64,000 nucleotides of DNA from Haliotis asinina (Eukaryota; Mollusca; Gastropoda; Lepetellida; Haliotidae): contig NW_027133925.1 in the NCBI RefSeq assembly GCF_037392515.1, positions 1 to 64,000 of the forward strand, given 5' to 3'. Positions within the stretch are counted from its first letter, which is position 1; each line of letters opens with the position of its first letter. This document shows positions 13,946 through 24,684 of the stretch, in pieces. The position numbers and the translations under genes are program-made. The notes under the pieces were generated by a model. That model saw only the letters and a list, made by a program, of their open reading frames with translations, was not told where the DNA came from and did not search any database.

Positions 13946-15938
13946 GCAGCTTTAGAATCTTGACATATGTAAGGCTGGTTGATGAAGTTTGTCAAAAAGT
14001 ACTAAGTGAGGAGATGCATAATGCCTAGCTGTCTGGAACACTGATCAGAGTACCCTGCCGCCTGTTCGTCGATCAAGGCAAATGACCCCTTAAACAGATG
14101 AAATCACTTTTTGACCACAGCATGATAGGAACTTATGCTTGACTCTATTGATTCATCAAGCTAAGACTTTTAAAAACTTCCAGGAAATCAAAATTATTTA
14201 CTGTGAATTGTTTTGAGGTTGTTAGACTTGACAGTTTCATGTATAAGCCAGTTTAGAGGGTACAAAGTGGAAATATCCTCATAATTTTGGAAATTTATTG
14301 GTTAACCTGCCCAAAACTGAATATTTCTATTCACAGTTAACAGTATTTGACAGTATCAGCTAAAACCAGTGTTTCTCTGCAATAATTTATGGGTTACTGG
14401 GTGACAAGAAGACATATTGTATATGGGTAAACAAGGGAGATAATTTAAAGACATCACACACTCTCATGTCAATAAAATTTCTGGTCAGACCCACTCTACA
14501 AGGATCAATTGTTATTATTTACATCTAATCAACTTCTTGGGTTCATGTACAGCCCTTAATTCATGTCTGGCAAAAAGAAATACTGCACAGTGAGGCATTA
14601 AGAGATCATGGTCAGAAACTTCCAATGGATGACGACGACCGAGTGGGGGAAGTTACCAGTCAGACATTGTGGTGTTTTAACTGGACTGGGGTACTTAAAT
14701 GTACTGTATGTACCTACATATCCAAGTACTGCAACTGCTACAAGGTGGTAAGACATATCGAAGAAAAGGGCGTGTGCTTGATTAGACGCAGTCAACAACA
14801 GACTTCAGACCGGCTTGTCGAAATACCACATTGTATGTGAAGGCTTCTGTTTCTGATGTATGTGTGCATACACACCTCCCCATTCATCAACAGGCATTCT
14901 GCAAGCTGAAAATAATGTTGCTATTATATTAAATGTCAAATCATAAAATCCAAAACAGCAATGAGACAGTTGCAGATAAAACAAAAAATAATTTTGAAAG
15001 TCATATGTGTTAAAAAGGGGGAATTTTTTTTAAAATAAGGAAAGAAAATTAAGTTGATTCACATGCAAAATGGGTCAGACAGACAGAACTGACCATATGC
15101 TTCAATGTTTACATTTAAAACAAGGGTTTGTGACATGTTCTGCTGTGCAATGAACATATTTCATGATTTTCCTTATCATTTAACTTTAATTTGACCCTCA
15201 GGGGATAACCTCAGACACTCACATTGTTATAATAGTGTTGATTTTGGCTTACTTTGTTGTCAAATTCATCAGTTCCAACAAATTTAGAAGCAGGTAACCA
15301 TTAATCAAAGGTAGAACTCACCATAGGGGTCTATTACCACTGTTTGGCCTCAAAACGAAGCAACGTTCATATTCACAACACTAGAACAATCTATTCCACT
15401 CAATACAGCCCCATCTTTACTCCCATTACCTTTAAATTTGCCTCCACATTCATACTGACTTGTTTCCATGGTGAAATAAACACAGGAAAGCATGTAAAGT
15501 ATGAATTACTGAAATGTGCTCGAACCCTATGTAGAAAAAATGGTCTGCATCTGCACAAGGCCAATCTGTGATTTATGTACTGTACATACATGAAACTTCT
15601 CAGAAAAAAAATAAAACTGCATGAAACCTCAATATTTTTTTCTGTCCAACATATCTATTATGGCAAAAGAATAAAGAGATTTGCTGCACTGATAGAGGTG
15701 TAAGAGTTACATCATGTCTACTTCATCAAAGCTTTGCAAAAATGCATTTCTGCTTTCATAGAGAAAGTTTTCAAATCATGTATATACCATGGGAGTTCAC
15801 TCCTATTTCACAAAAGAAGGGGGTCATGGGTTGATTCCATACATGACTGGGGCTGCCTAGATCATATCAAACCAGAATATATTTTGAACGACCAAAATCA
15901 TGGACTATAGGCCAGATATTGGGGAGATTTCACATTAA
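13946..15938 (+). repeat. Monomer 8, type B
   Basis: 1,993 bp; scar TATGTA at 15528-15533. Confidence 0.95.
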
Positions 15939-17929
15939 GCAGCTTTAGAATCTTGACATATGTAAGGCTGGTTGATGAAGTTTGTCAAAAAGTACTAAGT
16001 GAGGAGATGCATAATGCCTAGCTGTCTGGAACACTGATCAGAGTACCCTGCCGCCTGTTCGTCGATCAAGGCAAATGACCCCTTAAACAGATGAAATCAC
16101 TTTTTGACCACAGCATGATAGGAACTTATGCTTGACTCTATTGATTCATCAAGCTAAGACTTTTAAAAACTTCCAGGAAATCAAAATTATTTACTGTGAA
16201 TTGTTTTGAGGTTGTTAGACTTGACAGTTTCATGTATAAGCCAGTTTAGAGGGTACAAAGTGGAAATATCCTCATAATTTTGGAAATTTATTGGTTAACC
16301 TGCCCAAAACTGAATATTTCTATTCACAGTTAACAGTATTTGACAGTATCAGCTAAAACCAGTGTTTCTCTGCAATAACTTATGGGTTACTGGGTGACAA
16401 GAAGACATATTGTATATGGGTAAACAAGGGAGATAATTTAAAGACATCACACACTCTCATGTCAATAAAATTTCTGGTCAGACCCACTCTACAAGGATCA
16501 ATTGTTATTATTTACATCTAATCAACTTCTTGGGTTCATGTACAGCCCTTAATTCATGTCTGGCAAAAAGAAATACTGCACAGTGAGGCATTAAGAGATC
16601 ATGGTCAGAAACTTCCAATGGATGACGACGACCGAGTGGGGGAAGTTACCAGTCAGACATTGTGGTGTTTTAACTGGACTGGGGTACTTAAATGTACTGT
16701 ATGTACCTACATATCCAAGTACTGCAACTGCTACAAGGTGGTAAGACATATCGAAGAAAAGGGCGTGTGCTTGATTAGACGCAGTCAACAACAGACTTCA
16801 GACCGGCTTGTCGAAATACCACATTGTATGTGAAGGCTTCTGTTTCTGATGTATGTGTGCATACACACCTCCCCATTCATCAACAGGCATTCTGCAAGCT
16901 GAAAATAATGTTGCTATTATATTAAATGTCAAATCATAAAATCCAAAACAGCAATGAGACAGTTGCAGATAAAACAAAAAATAATTTTGAAAGTCATATG
17001 TGTTAAAAAGGGGGAATTTTTTTTAAAATAAGGAAAGAAAATTAAGTTGATTCACATGCAAAATGGGTCAGACAGACAGAACTGACCATATGCTTCAATG
17101 TTTACATTTAAAACAAGGGTTTGTGACATGTTCTGCTGTGCAATGAACATATTTCATGATTTTCCTTATCATTTAACTTTAATTTGACCCTCAGGGGATA
17201 ACCTCAGACACTCACATTGTTATAATAGTGTTGATTTTGGCTTACTTTGTTGTCAAATTCATCAGTTCCAACAAATTTAGAAGCAGGTAACCATTAATCA
17301 AAGGTAGAACTCACCATAGGGGTCTATTACCACTGTTTGGCCTCAAAACGAAGCAACGTTCATATTCACAACACTAGAACAATCTATTCCACTCAATACA
17401 GCCCCATCTTTACTCCCATTACCTTTAAATTTGCCTCCACATTCATACTGACTTGTTTCCATGGTGAAATAAACACAGGAAAGCATGTAAAGTATGAATT
17501 ACTGAAATGTGCTCGAACCCTGTAGAAAAAATGGTCTGCATCTGCACAAGGCCAATCTGTGATTTATGTACTGTACATACATGAAACTTCTCAGAAAAAA
17601 AATAAAACTGCATGAAACCTCAATATTTTTTTCTGTCCAACATATCTATTATGGCAAAAGAATAAAGAGATTTGCTGCACTGATAGAGGTGTAAGAGTTA
17701 CATCATGTCTACTTCATCAAAGCTTTGCAAAAATGCATTTCTGCTTTCATAGAGAAAGTTTTCAAATCATGTATATACCATGGGAGTTCACTCCTATTTC
17801 ACAAAAGAAGGGGGTCATGGGTTGATTCCATACATGACTGGGGCTGCCTAGATCATATCAAACCAGAATATATTTTGAACGACCAAAATCATGGACTATA
17901 GGCCAGATATTGGGGAGATTTCACATTAA
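15939..17929 (+). repeat. Monomer 9, type C
   Basis: 1,991 bp; scar TGTA at 17521-17524, i.e. the last two transposon bases plus the right target TA. A private substitution puts C at 16379 where the other monomers have T. Confidence 0.95.
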
Positions 17930-18302
17930 GCAGCTTTAGAATCTTGACATATGTAAGGCTGGTTGATGAAGTTTGTCAAAAAGTACTAAGTGAGGAGATG
18001 CATAATGCCTAGCTGTCTGGAACACTGATCAGAGTACCCTGCCGCCTGTTCGTCGATCAAGGCAAATGACCCCTTAAACAGATGAAATCACTTTTTGACC
18101 ACAGCATGATAGGAACTTATGCTTGACTCTATTGATTCATCAAGCTAAGACTTTTAAAAACTTCCAGGAAATCAAAATTATTTACTGTGAATTGTTTTGA
18201 GGTTGTTAGACTTGACAGTTTCATGTATAAGCCAGTTTAGAGGGTACAAAGTGGAAATATCCTCATAATTTTGGAAATTTATTGGTTAACCTGCCCAAAA
18301 CT

Positions 18303-18541
18303 TATACAAACCTGTAGAGGTTATGAATTCTTTGAAGAATGTCCTCCTTGGGGTACATATAAGCATTTTTATGTCCATTAAAAATCCCTACGACAGTTGT
18401 AACTATTTTGATAATAAAATATTTACAAAACAAAAAACTCGTTTTTGTCTTGTGGGACCACCTTTACAGGGCCCCCCAGGCCCCCTACAGCCAAGAGCAG
18501 GTAACTCTGGCCGTCTACCTCGCACCTCACTTTTCATGCTG
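18303..18541 (-). repeat. DIRS 3' inverted terminal repeat with unique outer tip
   Basis: Positions 18341-18541 are the exact reverse complement of 24467-24667 over 201 bp. The outer 38 bp (18303-18340) belong to this end only. The first 54 bp recur inverted at 18577-18630 as half of the internal complementary region. In DIRS replication this end supplies template for circle closure. Confidence 0.93.
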
Positions 18542-18576
18542 AACGTATCAGACAGAATGAGGGGAGGCGGGTGGCC

Positions 18577-18674
18577 GTACCCCAAGGAGGACATTCTTCA
18601 AAGAATTCATAACCTCTACAGGTTTGTATAATTCTTTTTCAGAAGAAGTCCTCCTTGGGGTACATATAAGCATT
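18577..18674 (-). repeat. DIRS internal complementary region
   Basis: Positions 18577-18630 are the reverse complement of the element's left tip (18303-18356, 54 bp), and 18631-18674 are the reverse complement of its right tip (24641-24684, 44 bp). Together they equal the reverse complement of the two ends joined in a circle, junction at 18630/18631. In the DIRS1 model this segment bridges the two cDNA ends so a full circle can be made. It lies next to the 3' repeat, as expected. The junction has two T, matching a circle that recombined at a single T. Confidence 0.92.
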
Positions 18675-19129
18675 AAACAGACTCCCGAAGAGAAGCAATT
18701 GGGAGTGGTATTCTGTCTGACAGCAACAGTCCATTCGATCGAAGTGCAAATCTACAATCACACGGAAATAGAAAAGGCACCGACCTGGTCACCTGACCGC
18801 TGATGTCAATCAAGGCGGGGGCGTGACAAAGCTGAGGACCCGCTTGTCAAAGCTTACATGCCCATTGGCTAGAATTTGGGAAATCCCAAATGAGAAACCC
18901 CGCCCACCCAAATCAAAGTTTGGAGACCTGGACGTACGGGACACTCGCCAAACTGAACCTTGTCCATACCGCACTAGCAAGCTAAGCAGGGAAATGGAAA
19001 GGAAAGTAAGGCACCCAGCCAAAGAGGGCGGGACTAAGAAACCATCACCAAATATCACCGCCGATAAAATGGGAATGGATAGTTACCCAACACCGAGTGC
19101 AAACAGATATAGTTATCAAACAAAGCTTA
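18675..19129 (-). other. DIRS 3' non-coding segment
   Basis: Lies between the end of the recombinase region and the internal complementary region. Frames of 82 and 111 codons exist on the two strands but show no family motif. I see no tRNA or structured RNA. Confidence 0.6.
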
Positions 19130-20040
19130 ATCAGCTTGAGCAGAACTATTCTGTCTGACTGACCGAACCGAGCACACTCTCGTGAGTGTCTGTTCAGTTG
19201 GTAATGACGGTTCTGACGTGGCCACTGCTCTCACTGAGTGAGCTGACAACCCCTTTTTGGGGAGATAAGCCTTTAGGTATATAGACCTTGCAGCCTGCGT
19301 ATCAGTCGGATAGCCAGCCATTCCGCCACCACAACAGCAAAATAGCTGTTTCTCCGTACGGAGCAAGGCTATTCTCTTAAAATAACTTTAAGAGGTTTCA
19401 TAACGTCTAATACACGAACCTTACGGTATGTATTATCAGACGACGCAGGCAGCATGCACCCAGTTAGATCGATAGGCGCGGTCATTCGAAGCGAATGATC
19501 GAATTTTTTTGGGCGGTATGAATCCGGTAAGCGAATGCTAACCCGATCCTTATGGAACATAGTAAGATCCGGGTCTGAAAACATGACGTGTAAGTCGCTT
19601 ACACGTCTACCAGACGTAACCGCCACTAAAAAGTCGTTTTCCAACTTAACAGTTGTAACGACGGGTTGGCCAAGTCATAAACGAGAGGAGTGGGTAACCA
19701 TTCCAATACTCGAGACAAATTTCACGACCGGACGCAGTCTGTCCACGCCTGCAAGAAAACGCTGTACCCGGGGGTATTGTCCCAACAAGGCACCCTCAAC
19801 GGGTATGTGGAAGGCTGAAATAGCCAGGGAGTAGCCTCGAATCGTAGAAGCGGCTAAGCCAGATTCTAAACGAGACGGTAAGAACTCCAATACTTCAACT
19901 ACAGTCGAAGAAAAGGGATCGAGAATCCCTCTATTTCCACACCAGCGCGCATAACAGGCTCACCTATCCTCACACTGTACATTTGTGGAATCCGTCCACG
20001 AAGCCAGAATTGTGTCTGCAACTGATGCAGGAATTCCGCT
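19130..20040 (-). pseudogene. Tyrosine recombinase (YR) of the DIRS element, broken
   Basis: This would be the integrase-like enzyme that recombines the circular cDNA with the target. Read on the minus strand, an N-terminal core-binding part is visible from about 20040 to 19680, with short matches such as STIRGYSLAISAFH and the VQRFLAGV segment. The catalytic part follows, with the first arginine in TSGRRVSDLH (19603-19608), then an H-x-x-R box in AHSVRAVATS with His at 19238-19240 and Arg at 19229-19231. In-frame TGA codons occur at 19960-19962 and 19675-19677, and a TAG at 19369-19371, after which the H-x-x-R box lies in another frame, so a frameshift near 19366-19372 is inferred. The usual Tyr nucleophile is not visible; the likely position reads Asp followed by a stop. 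It lies directly downstream of the RT/RNase H region and in the same reading phase. Confidence 0.85.
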
Positions 20041-21945
20041 CTTTTGGAGACGATTCCGGACAGTGGCCAGACCACCCACTGAATCCTGGGGATTGGGGTG
20101 AGGCTGGCCGTCCTGGGATAGTAGGTTCGGTCGCCGCGGTAATAGTACCGGCGGCTACACTAGCGACCTGAGTATTACCGGAAACCAGCGTTGAGACGGC
20201 CACAGAGGTGCGAGAAGCACTAGTAGCCGCGCTGGTTGGGTGGCAAGCTGAGACAGAACTTTGGAAATCAGGGGGAATTGGCGTAAACGCCGACACCACC
20301 CTGTCCGTCCAGTCCCGCTGGAAGGCGTCGGCGGCAATCGCTCTCGGATCAGGAATCCGCGAACAAAAACCCCGGAATCTAGTTCGTCACTCCAGAGGCA
20401 AACAGATCCACCTAGAACGACCCCGACAACTGGGAGATAATCCCGAATATCTCCCGATCGAGCAACCACTCGTGGGGAGCCAGAACACGTCGTGAGAGCG
20501 CATCTGCACGCACGTTGTCGACCCCTGGGAGATACACAGGCATAACCCGTATGCTGAACTGATCGCACCATAGTAGAAAACTGCCACGCCTCCTGAAGGA
20601 GCGACGGAGACACAGTGCCGCCCTGCTTCAGAATGTAGGACATCGCCGTCTGGTTGTCCATCTCTAGACAAACCACTCGGCTTCGAACCTGATCCACGAA
20701 GCGTTCGAACACCAACGTCACAGCTCTCAACTCTAACACACTGATGTGCAAGGTCGCCTCTTGGTCGGACAATAGTCCCGACATCGCGAGGTCGCCCAGG
20801 ACGCATCCCCCCAACCCTGTGAGGGAGGCATCCGTCTGAACTGTGAGCGACGGTACCGGGGTCATCAGAGGTAAACCTTTGAATAGATTCCCGGTATCTG
20901 TCCACCACCGCAAGTGACGTATCAACCACTGGGGAATAGCCAGATTCTTCTCGTAGCTCTCCGAGTGGGACCACTGTTGTGCTAACGCCTGCTGAATGGA
21001 AAGCATTCTCCGACGTGCACGCCAGACTATGTCCACCGTCGCCGCCATGTTGCCTAGCAACTGAAGCCACGTCCGTGCTGAGGCAATATGGGACTGAAGG
21101 AACCTTAACACTATGCCCTGTACCTTAAAAATGCGCTCTTGGGACAGAGAAACCACCCCTCGGGTTGTCTCGAACCTCGCCCCTAAGAAAACCAGATCCT
21201 GCCTCGGCACCAATTGATTTTTAAGATAGATAACCCAACCTAGTCTGGTGAGAATATCCATCACCTGCTGTGTGGATTCTCGACTTAGGTGTTGGGAGAG
21301 CGCTCTGAGGATCCAGTCGTCCAGGTACGGGAAACAAAAGTTGCCCTGCGCCCTGGCGACCTGAACTGGTACTAGCATGAGTTTGGTGAACACCCTTGGC
21401 GCCGTGGAGATGCCGAAGGGGAGCACGCGAAACTGATAACAAACCCCGTCGAAGGAAAACCGAAGGTATTTCCTGAACTCGGGATGCATCGGTACATGGA
21501 GGTATGCGTCTTTGAGGTCGATTGACGTAAGTCAATCCCCTGCCTCTACAGACGAGATCACTAACCTCAGTGTCTCCATCTTGAAAGACGGCACCTCTAT
21601 CAAGTTGTTCAAACCCTTGAGATTTAGAATGGGTCTGAACCCTCCGTTCTTTTCGGTTACCAGGAAATAAGTGGAGTAAAACCCCATAGTCTCCTGTAGT
21701 GATGGAACCATCTCTATAGTTGCCTTGTCCAGTAAAGACTGAATTTCGGCACGGAGGATTGCCACCTTTTCCGGCGACTTCGGCACCGGAGTGCAGCGAA
21801 TCCCGGCAAAAGGAGTAAGCTCTCGCTTCCACTGTGGCGTGTGGCCATCCCTGAGTAATAACGGGAGGCGACCACCCACAGGAATTTCGGGTAGAAGGCA
21901 AAGTGTCCCGGCCGACGGCAGAGATTGCCGCTTGCAACGGGACAA
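20041..21945 (-). pseudogene. Reverse transcriptase/RNase H of the DIRS element, broken
   Basis: Copies element RNA to DNA. From 21945 on the minus strand one sees the N-terminal RT part (KNGGFRPILNLKGLN), then SIDLKDAYLHVP, LPFGISTAPRVFTK, and the catalytic YLDDW box of DIRS enzymes, with its second Asp codon at 21316-21318 and first at 21319-21321. RNase H follows with TDAS (Asp at 20830-20832), LELRA and MDNQTA, giving the D-E-D set. A TGA at 21532-21534 interrupts just before LTSIDLKDAY, where relatives usually have Trp. A run of four A at 20577-20580 appears to carry one extra base: the RNase H end (LPGVDNVRADALSRR) continues in the next frame and then meets TAG at 20412-20414 and 20379-20381. 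The original frame resumes near 20300 with LISKVLSQLATQPARLL, and a TAG at 20155-20157 ends it. The 5' border with gag is approximate. Confidence 0.9.
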
Positions 21946-22735
21946 CTGAGGGCTCCGGAGGTACTCCCTTTACCCCTGCCCTTGCTCTTTCGTGCCTGTA
22001 GTGGAGCAGTCCACTTCGGCGCATCCTTAGACTGAGTCGCAGGATAGCTTGAGCTGAGGACCGAAGGCCGCAAGCGAGAGGTGGAGGGTTGTTCAAGAAA
22101 AGACTTAAGAGTCCTTGAATTGACTAACGGCCTCCGCAGCCTCACTAACTCCCGTCAAAGCCCCCGGGAACAGGGTCAAGCCCAGTCGGAAAGGCAGAGA
22201 CAGCAGTGCCTGCTGTGTAGCCGGTGAATACCTGGCGACAGCCATAACCTACGAAGGCCAATCACAGCATACATCATCTGACTCGTGAACGCATTGAGTC
22301 GCGCGTCAAATGTGAATGCACCTCCGTAAGTTGCCGCTCTAACGTGGACGAGGAAAAATCCTCGTCCCCGTCCTCCTGCGACACCACCTGCCTCTGCAAG
22401 ACAGAGGTAGGCTGAGTGCACCGCAACCTTAAGTTGCTGCACGGCGTTCCGATATTGCTCCTCAAAGGAGCGGAAACCGAGCGCAACACCTGGTTCGATG
22501 AGGTACCAAGCGGCAAGCGGCGACCCTGACAAGCCGACGCCTGGCAGTGGCCAGACGACCCCCCAAGCGCGATCGAGGCGTACACGCACTCGTCGACAAC
22601 GGGAGGGTCAAATAGCGCATCGTCCCCCATCAAGTAGCCGGTCAAGCTCTGGGAGATCGAACCGCGAACGGCTACCCTACAGGAGCGGATTAATTACCTC
22701 ACTGAGGAGTGAAGGTAAAATAGGCAATTGAGCCT

Positions 22736-22895
22736 CAGCCACCCTACACGGAGCAAACGCTTCCCCAAGAAGACGAAACTCCGCGGGATCGGGGGCGTCC
22801 GCAGGGACGACCACCTGCGGCACAGCCCCTTGATCTCGGCTACCCTGCACGGAGTAAACACTTCCCAGGAAGACGAAACTCCGTGTAATCGGGTC
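22736..22895 (-). repeat. Diverged repeat pair in the gag-like region
   Basis: A segment of about 50 bp ending in GACGAAACTCCG occurs near 22736-22784 and again near 22837-22885, with scattered differences. It adjoins the 207-bp repeats, suggesting this part of gag is prone to slippage or unequal exchange. Confidence 0.65.
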
Positions 22896-23029
22896 AGTGC
22901 TACCGCGATCCATTCGCGTACCTGCCCCGGGGACGAACGGAGCGAAAAGCTCCGAATCGGCCTCCGTCGGTTCGCCGAAAAAGGAAGGCGTCGAGACCTC
23001 GTGAGATCGACCGCCGAAGTAGGGACCCC

Positions 23030-23721
23030 GATGCACTGAGCGGAACCGATGCAGGCGGCAAAGCCGGTGCTCGAACCGCCAGTTTGGTTGCCGGTAACCC
23101 CGACGCACAAGGGACCCGTCAACAAGGACAACAGACCCAGAAGCGCCGAGTTGTCGGAGTCGGCCTACCTCTGGTTCACTGAAAAACCAGGGTGCCGAGA
23201 CCCCGTGGTGTCGACTGCCGAAGCAGGAACACCCGATGCACTGAGCGGAACCGAGGCAGGCGGCAAAGCCGGTGCTCGAGAACCACCAGTTAGGTTGCCG
23301 GTAACCCCGACGCACAAGGGACCCGTCAACAAGGACAACAGACCCAGAAGAGCCGAGATGTCCGAGTCGGCCTACCCCTGGCTAATTGAAGAACCAGGGT
23401 GTCGAGACCCTGTGGGGTCGGCTGCCGAAGCAGGGACACCCGATGCACTGAGCGGAACCGAGGCAGGCGGCAAAGCCGGTGCTCGAGAACCACCAGTTAG
23501 GTTGCCGGTAACCCCGACGCACAAGGGACCCGTCAACAAGGACAACAGACCCAGAAGAGCCGAGATGTCCGAGTCGGCCTACCCCTGGCTCATTGAAGAA
23601 CCAGGGTGTCGAGACCCTGTGGGGTCGGCTGCCGAAGCAGGGACACCCGATGCACTGAGCGGAACCGAGGCAGGCGGCAAAGCCGGTGCTCGAGAACCAC
23701 CAGTTAGGTTGCCGGTGACCA
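23030..23721 (-). repeat. Tandem 207-bp repeats inside the gag-like region
   Basis: Copies start at 23030 (205 bp, more diverged), 23235 (207 bp), 23442 (207 bp) and 23649 (partial, to about 23721). A still more diverged piece precedes them from about 22950. The 207-bp period is 69 codons, so copies keep frame. As a by-product a 259-codon antisense frame is open at 23049-23828. The last two full copies differ at few positions, indicating recent duplication inside the element lineage. Confidence 0.88.
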
Positions 23722-23955
23722 ACGGTACGAGACCCGATGGACCGGCGCCGGCAAGCGGAATTGCACCCGAGCCAGTGCTCGGTGCAAAACCCCTAGAGCC
23801 AGCTGGGAAAACGACACCAGAGCCGTAGCTTGGATCTGAGATTCCCACAGGGACAGCACCCGTGCCTGAGCCTAGACCCAAGACTTGGGTGCACCCCGAA
23901 ACTGTAACAATCAGAACCAACTAATGGTAACTGATGTACAGAAAACATACGCAAT

Positions 23956-24466
23956 TGAACACACAATATGCAAAATATAAACGCACGGGCGATAATAAAT
24001 TGCCAAAATACATTAACCCAGCTAAACAAGAAAGTATAAGCGGATAAATGCAATAACAAGTGTGCACACACAAGTGCGTAATGCAATGAAAAAGACGAAA
24101 AGTCTTAAAAACCAACATCCCCATTTTGACTGAAACAAGAACAAATGGGTTAAGACATCTTAGCATGTAAAACATACTAATAAGAAACACGTAGGAATAA
24201 GTGAGACGCAAGCGAAACACTTCCCGCACTAATAAGAAGCCATAAAGACCGCCATCTTGCCTGCCACATGACAGGAAGATAGGACCCGACCGGCAAAGTT
24301 ACAACAATATATGAATGAAAATTTCAGCCAAGAAATTCCAACTAACGCCCGTGCGAAAGAAAAGGAACCATACATACAGTAGCTGACTCTTTCTCACTCA
24401 TAATTCCGTAGGCAGATAGCACAAAAACTATCTAAATGGACCACACACGTCTTTCTAGTCGAACGA
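23956..24466 (-). other. DIRS 5' leader
   Basis: Between the 5' inverted repeat and the first convincing coding sequence. It is more AT-rich than the rest of the element and has only short frames without motifs. It probably includes the transcription start and untranslated leader, but no promoter motif can be named with confidence. Confidence 0.5.
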
Positions 24467-24684
24467 CAGCATGAAAAGTGAGGTGCGAGGTAGACGGCCA
24501 GAGTTACCTGCTCTTGGCTGTAGGGGGCCTGGGGGGCCCTGTAAAGGTGGTCCCACAAGACAAAAACGAGTTTTTTGTTTTGTAAATATTTTATTATCAA
24601 AATAGTTACAACTGTCGTAGGGATTTTTAATGGACATAAAAATGCTTATATGTACCCCAAGGAGGACTTCTTCTGAAAAAGAAT
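24467..24684 (-). repeat. DIRS 5' inverted terminal repeat with unique outer tip
   Basis: Positions 24467-24667 pair perfectly with 18341-18541. The outer 17 bp (24668-24684) belong to this end only and recur inverted at the start of the right half of the internal complementary region. As the genes point leftward, this is the upstream end, where DIRS promoters normally lie. Confidence 0.93.

Larger units (their letters stand above)
1..18302 (+). repeat. Satellite array, left segment (monomers 1-9 and start of 10)
   Basis: Head-to-tail tandem repeat with a monomer of 1,991 or 1,993 bp; the length difference lies entirely at one site 1,582 bp into the monomer. Order of scar types here is A B B A B A B B C (see single monomers). 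The sequence is AT-rich and CpG-poor, with only short open frames. I see no rRNA, tRNA, snRNA or histone gene in the monomer. The phase is arbitrary because neither array end lies in the window. The segment ends where the DIRS element enters monomer 10. It may be a centromeric, heterochromatic or dispersed long-monomer satellite; the sequence does not say which. Confidence 0.97.
21946..23955 (-). pseudogene. Gag-like first reading frame of the DIRS element, degraded
   Basis: Position and composition suggest the structural protein of the element; identification rests mostly on context. The best open minus-strand frame runs through the 207-bp repeats to 22677, broken by TAG at 23382-23384. The frame then changes (DDALFDPPVVDECVYAS near 22600), and changes again near 22240 (ARYSPATQQALLSLPFRLG). 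A further shift near 22120 leads into FLEQPSTSRLRPSV and a Lys/Arg/Gly-rich stretch (ARKSKGRGKG) that could bind nucleic acid. An ATG near 23955 opens only a short frame. Exact boundaries and the number of lesions cannot be fixed without an intact relative. Confidence 0.55.
18303..24684 (-). mobile_element. DIRS-like tyrosine-recombinase retrotransposon, structurally complete, coding regions broken
   Basis: A 6,382-bp insertion, clearly more G+C-rich than the array. Gene order on the minus strand is gag-like region, reverse transcriptase, RNase H, tyrosine recombinase. Termini are those of the DIRS1 group: inverted terminal repeats (18341-18541 against 24467-24667), end-specific outer tips, and an internal complementary region (18577-18674) beside the 3' repeat. 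DIRS elements are known to copy RNA through a circular DNA that a tyrosine recombinase inserts without target duplication. That fits here: the left junction reads AAAAC-T-TATAC, the right GAA-T-GAATA, and the empty site in other monomers AAAAC-T-GAATA, so only one T is shared. Several stops and frameshifts make this copy non-autonomous. Confidence 0.95.

Noticed and set aside
18303..18630. Apparent 328-bp foldback transposon with 54-bp perfect inverted ends at the left edge of the insertion
   Set aside because: The inner arm is followed directly by the inverted copy of the element's other tip, so it is half of the DIRS internal complementary region and not a nested element.
21221..22096. 291-codon minus-strand frame across the RT region
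   Set aside because: It is out of phase with the clear RT motifs, which lie in another frame of the same strand.
23049..23828. 259-codon plus-strand frame with 69-residue repeats
   Set aside because: It is antisense to the DIRS genes. The 207-bp repeat keeps any stop-free frame open, and no family is recognisable.
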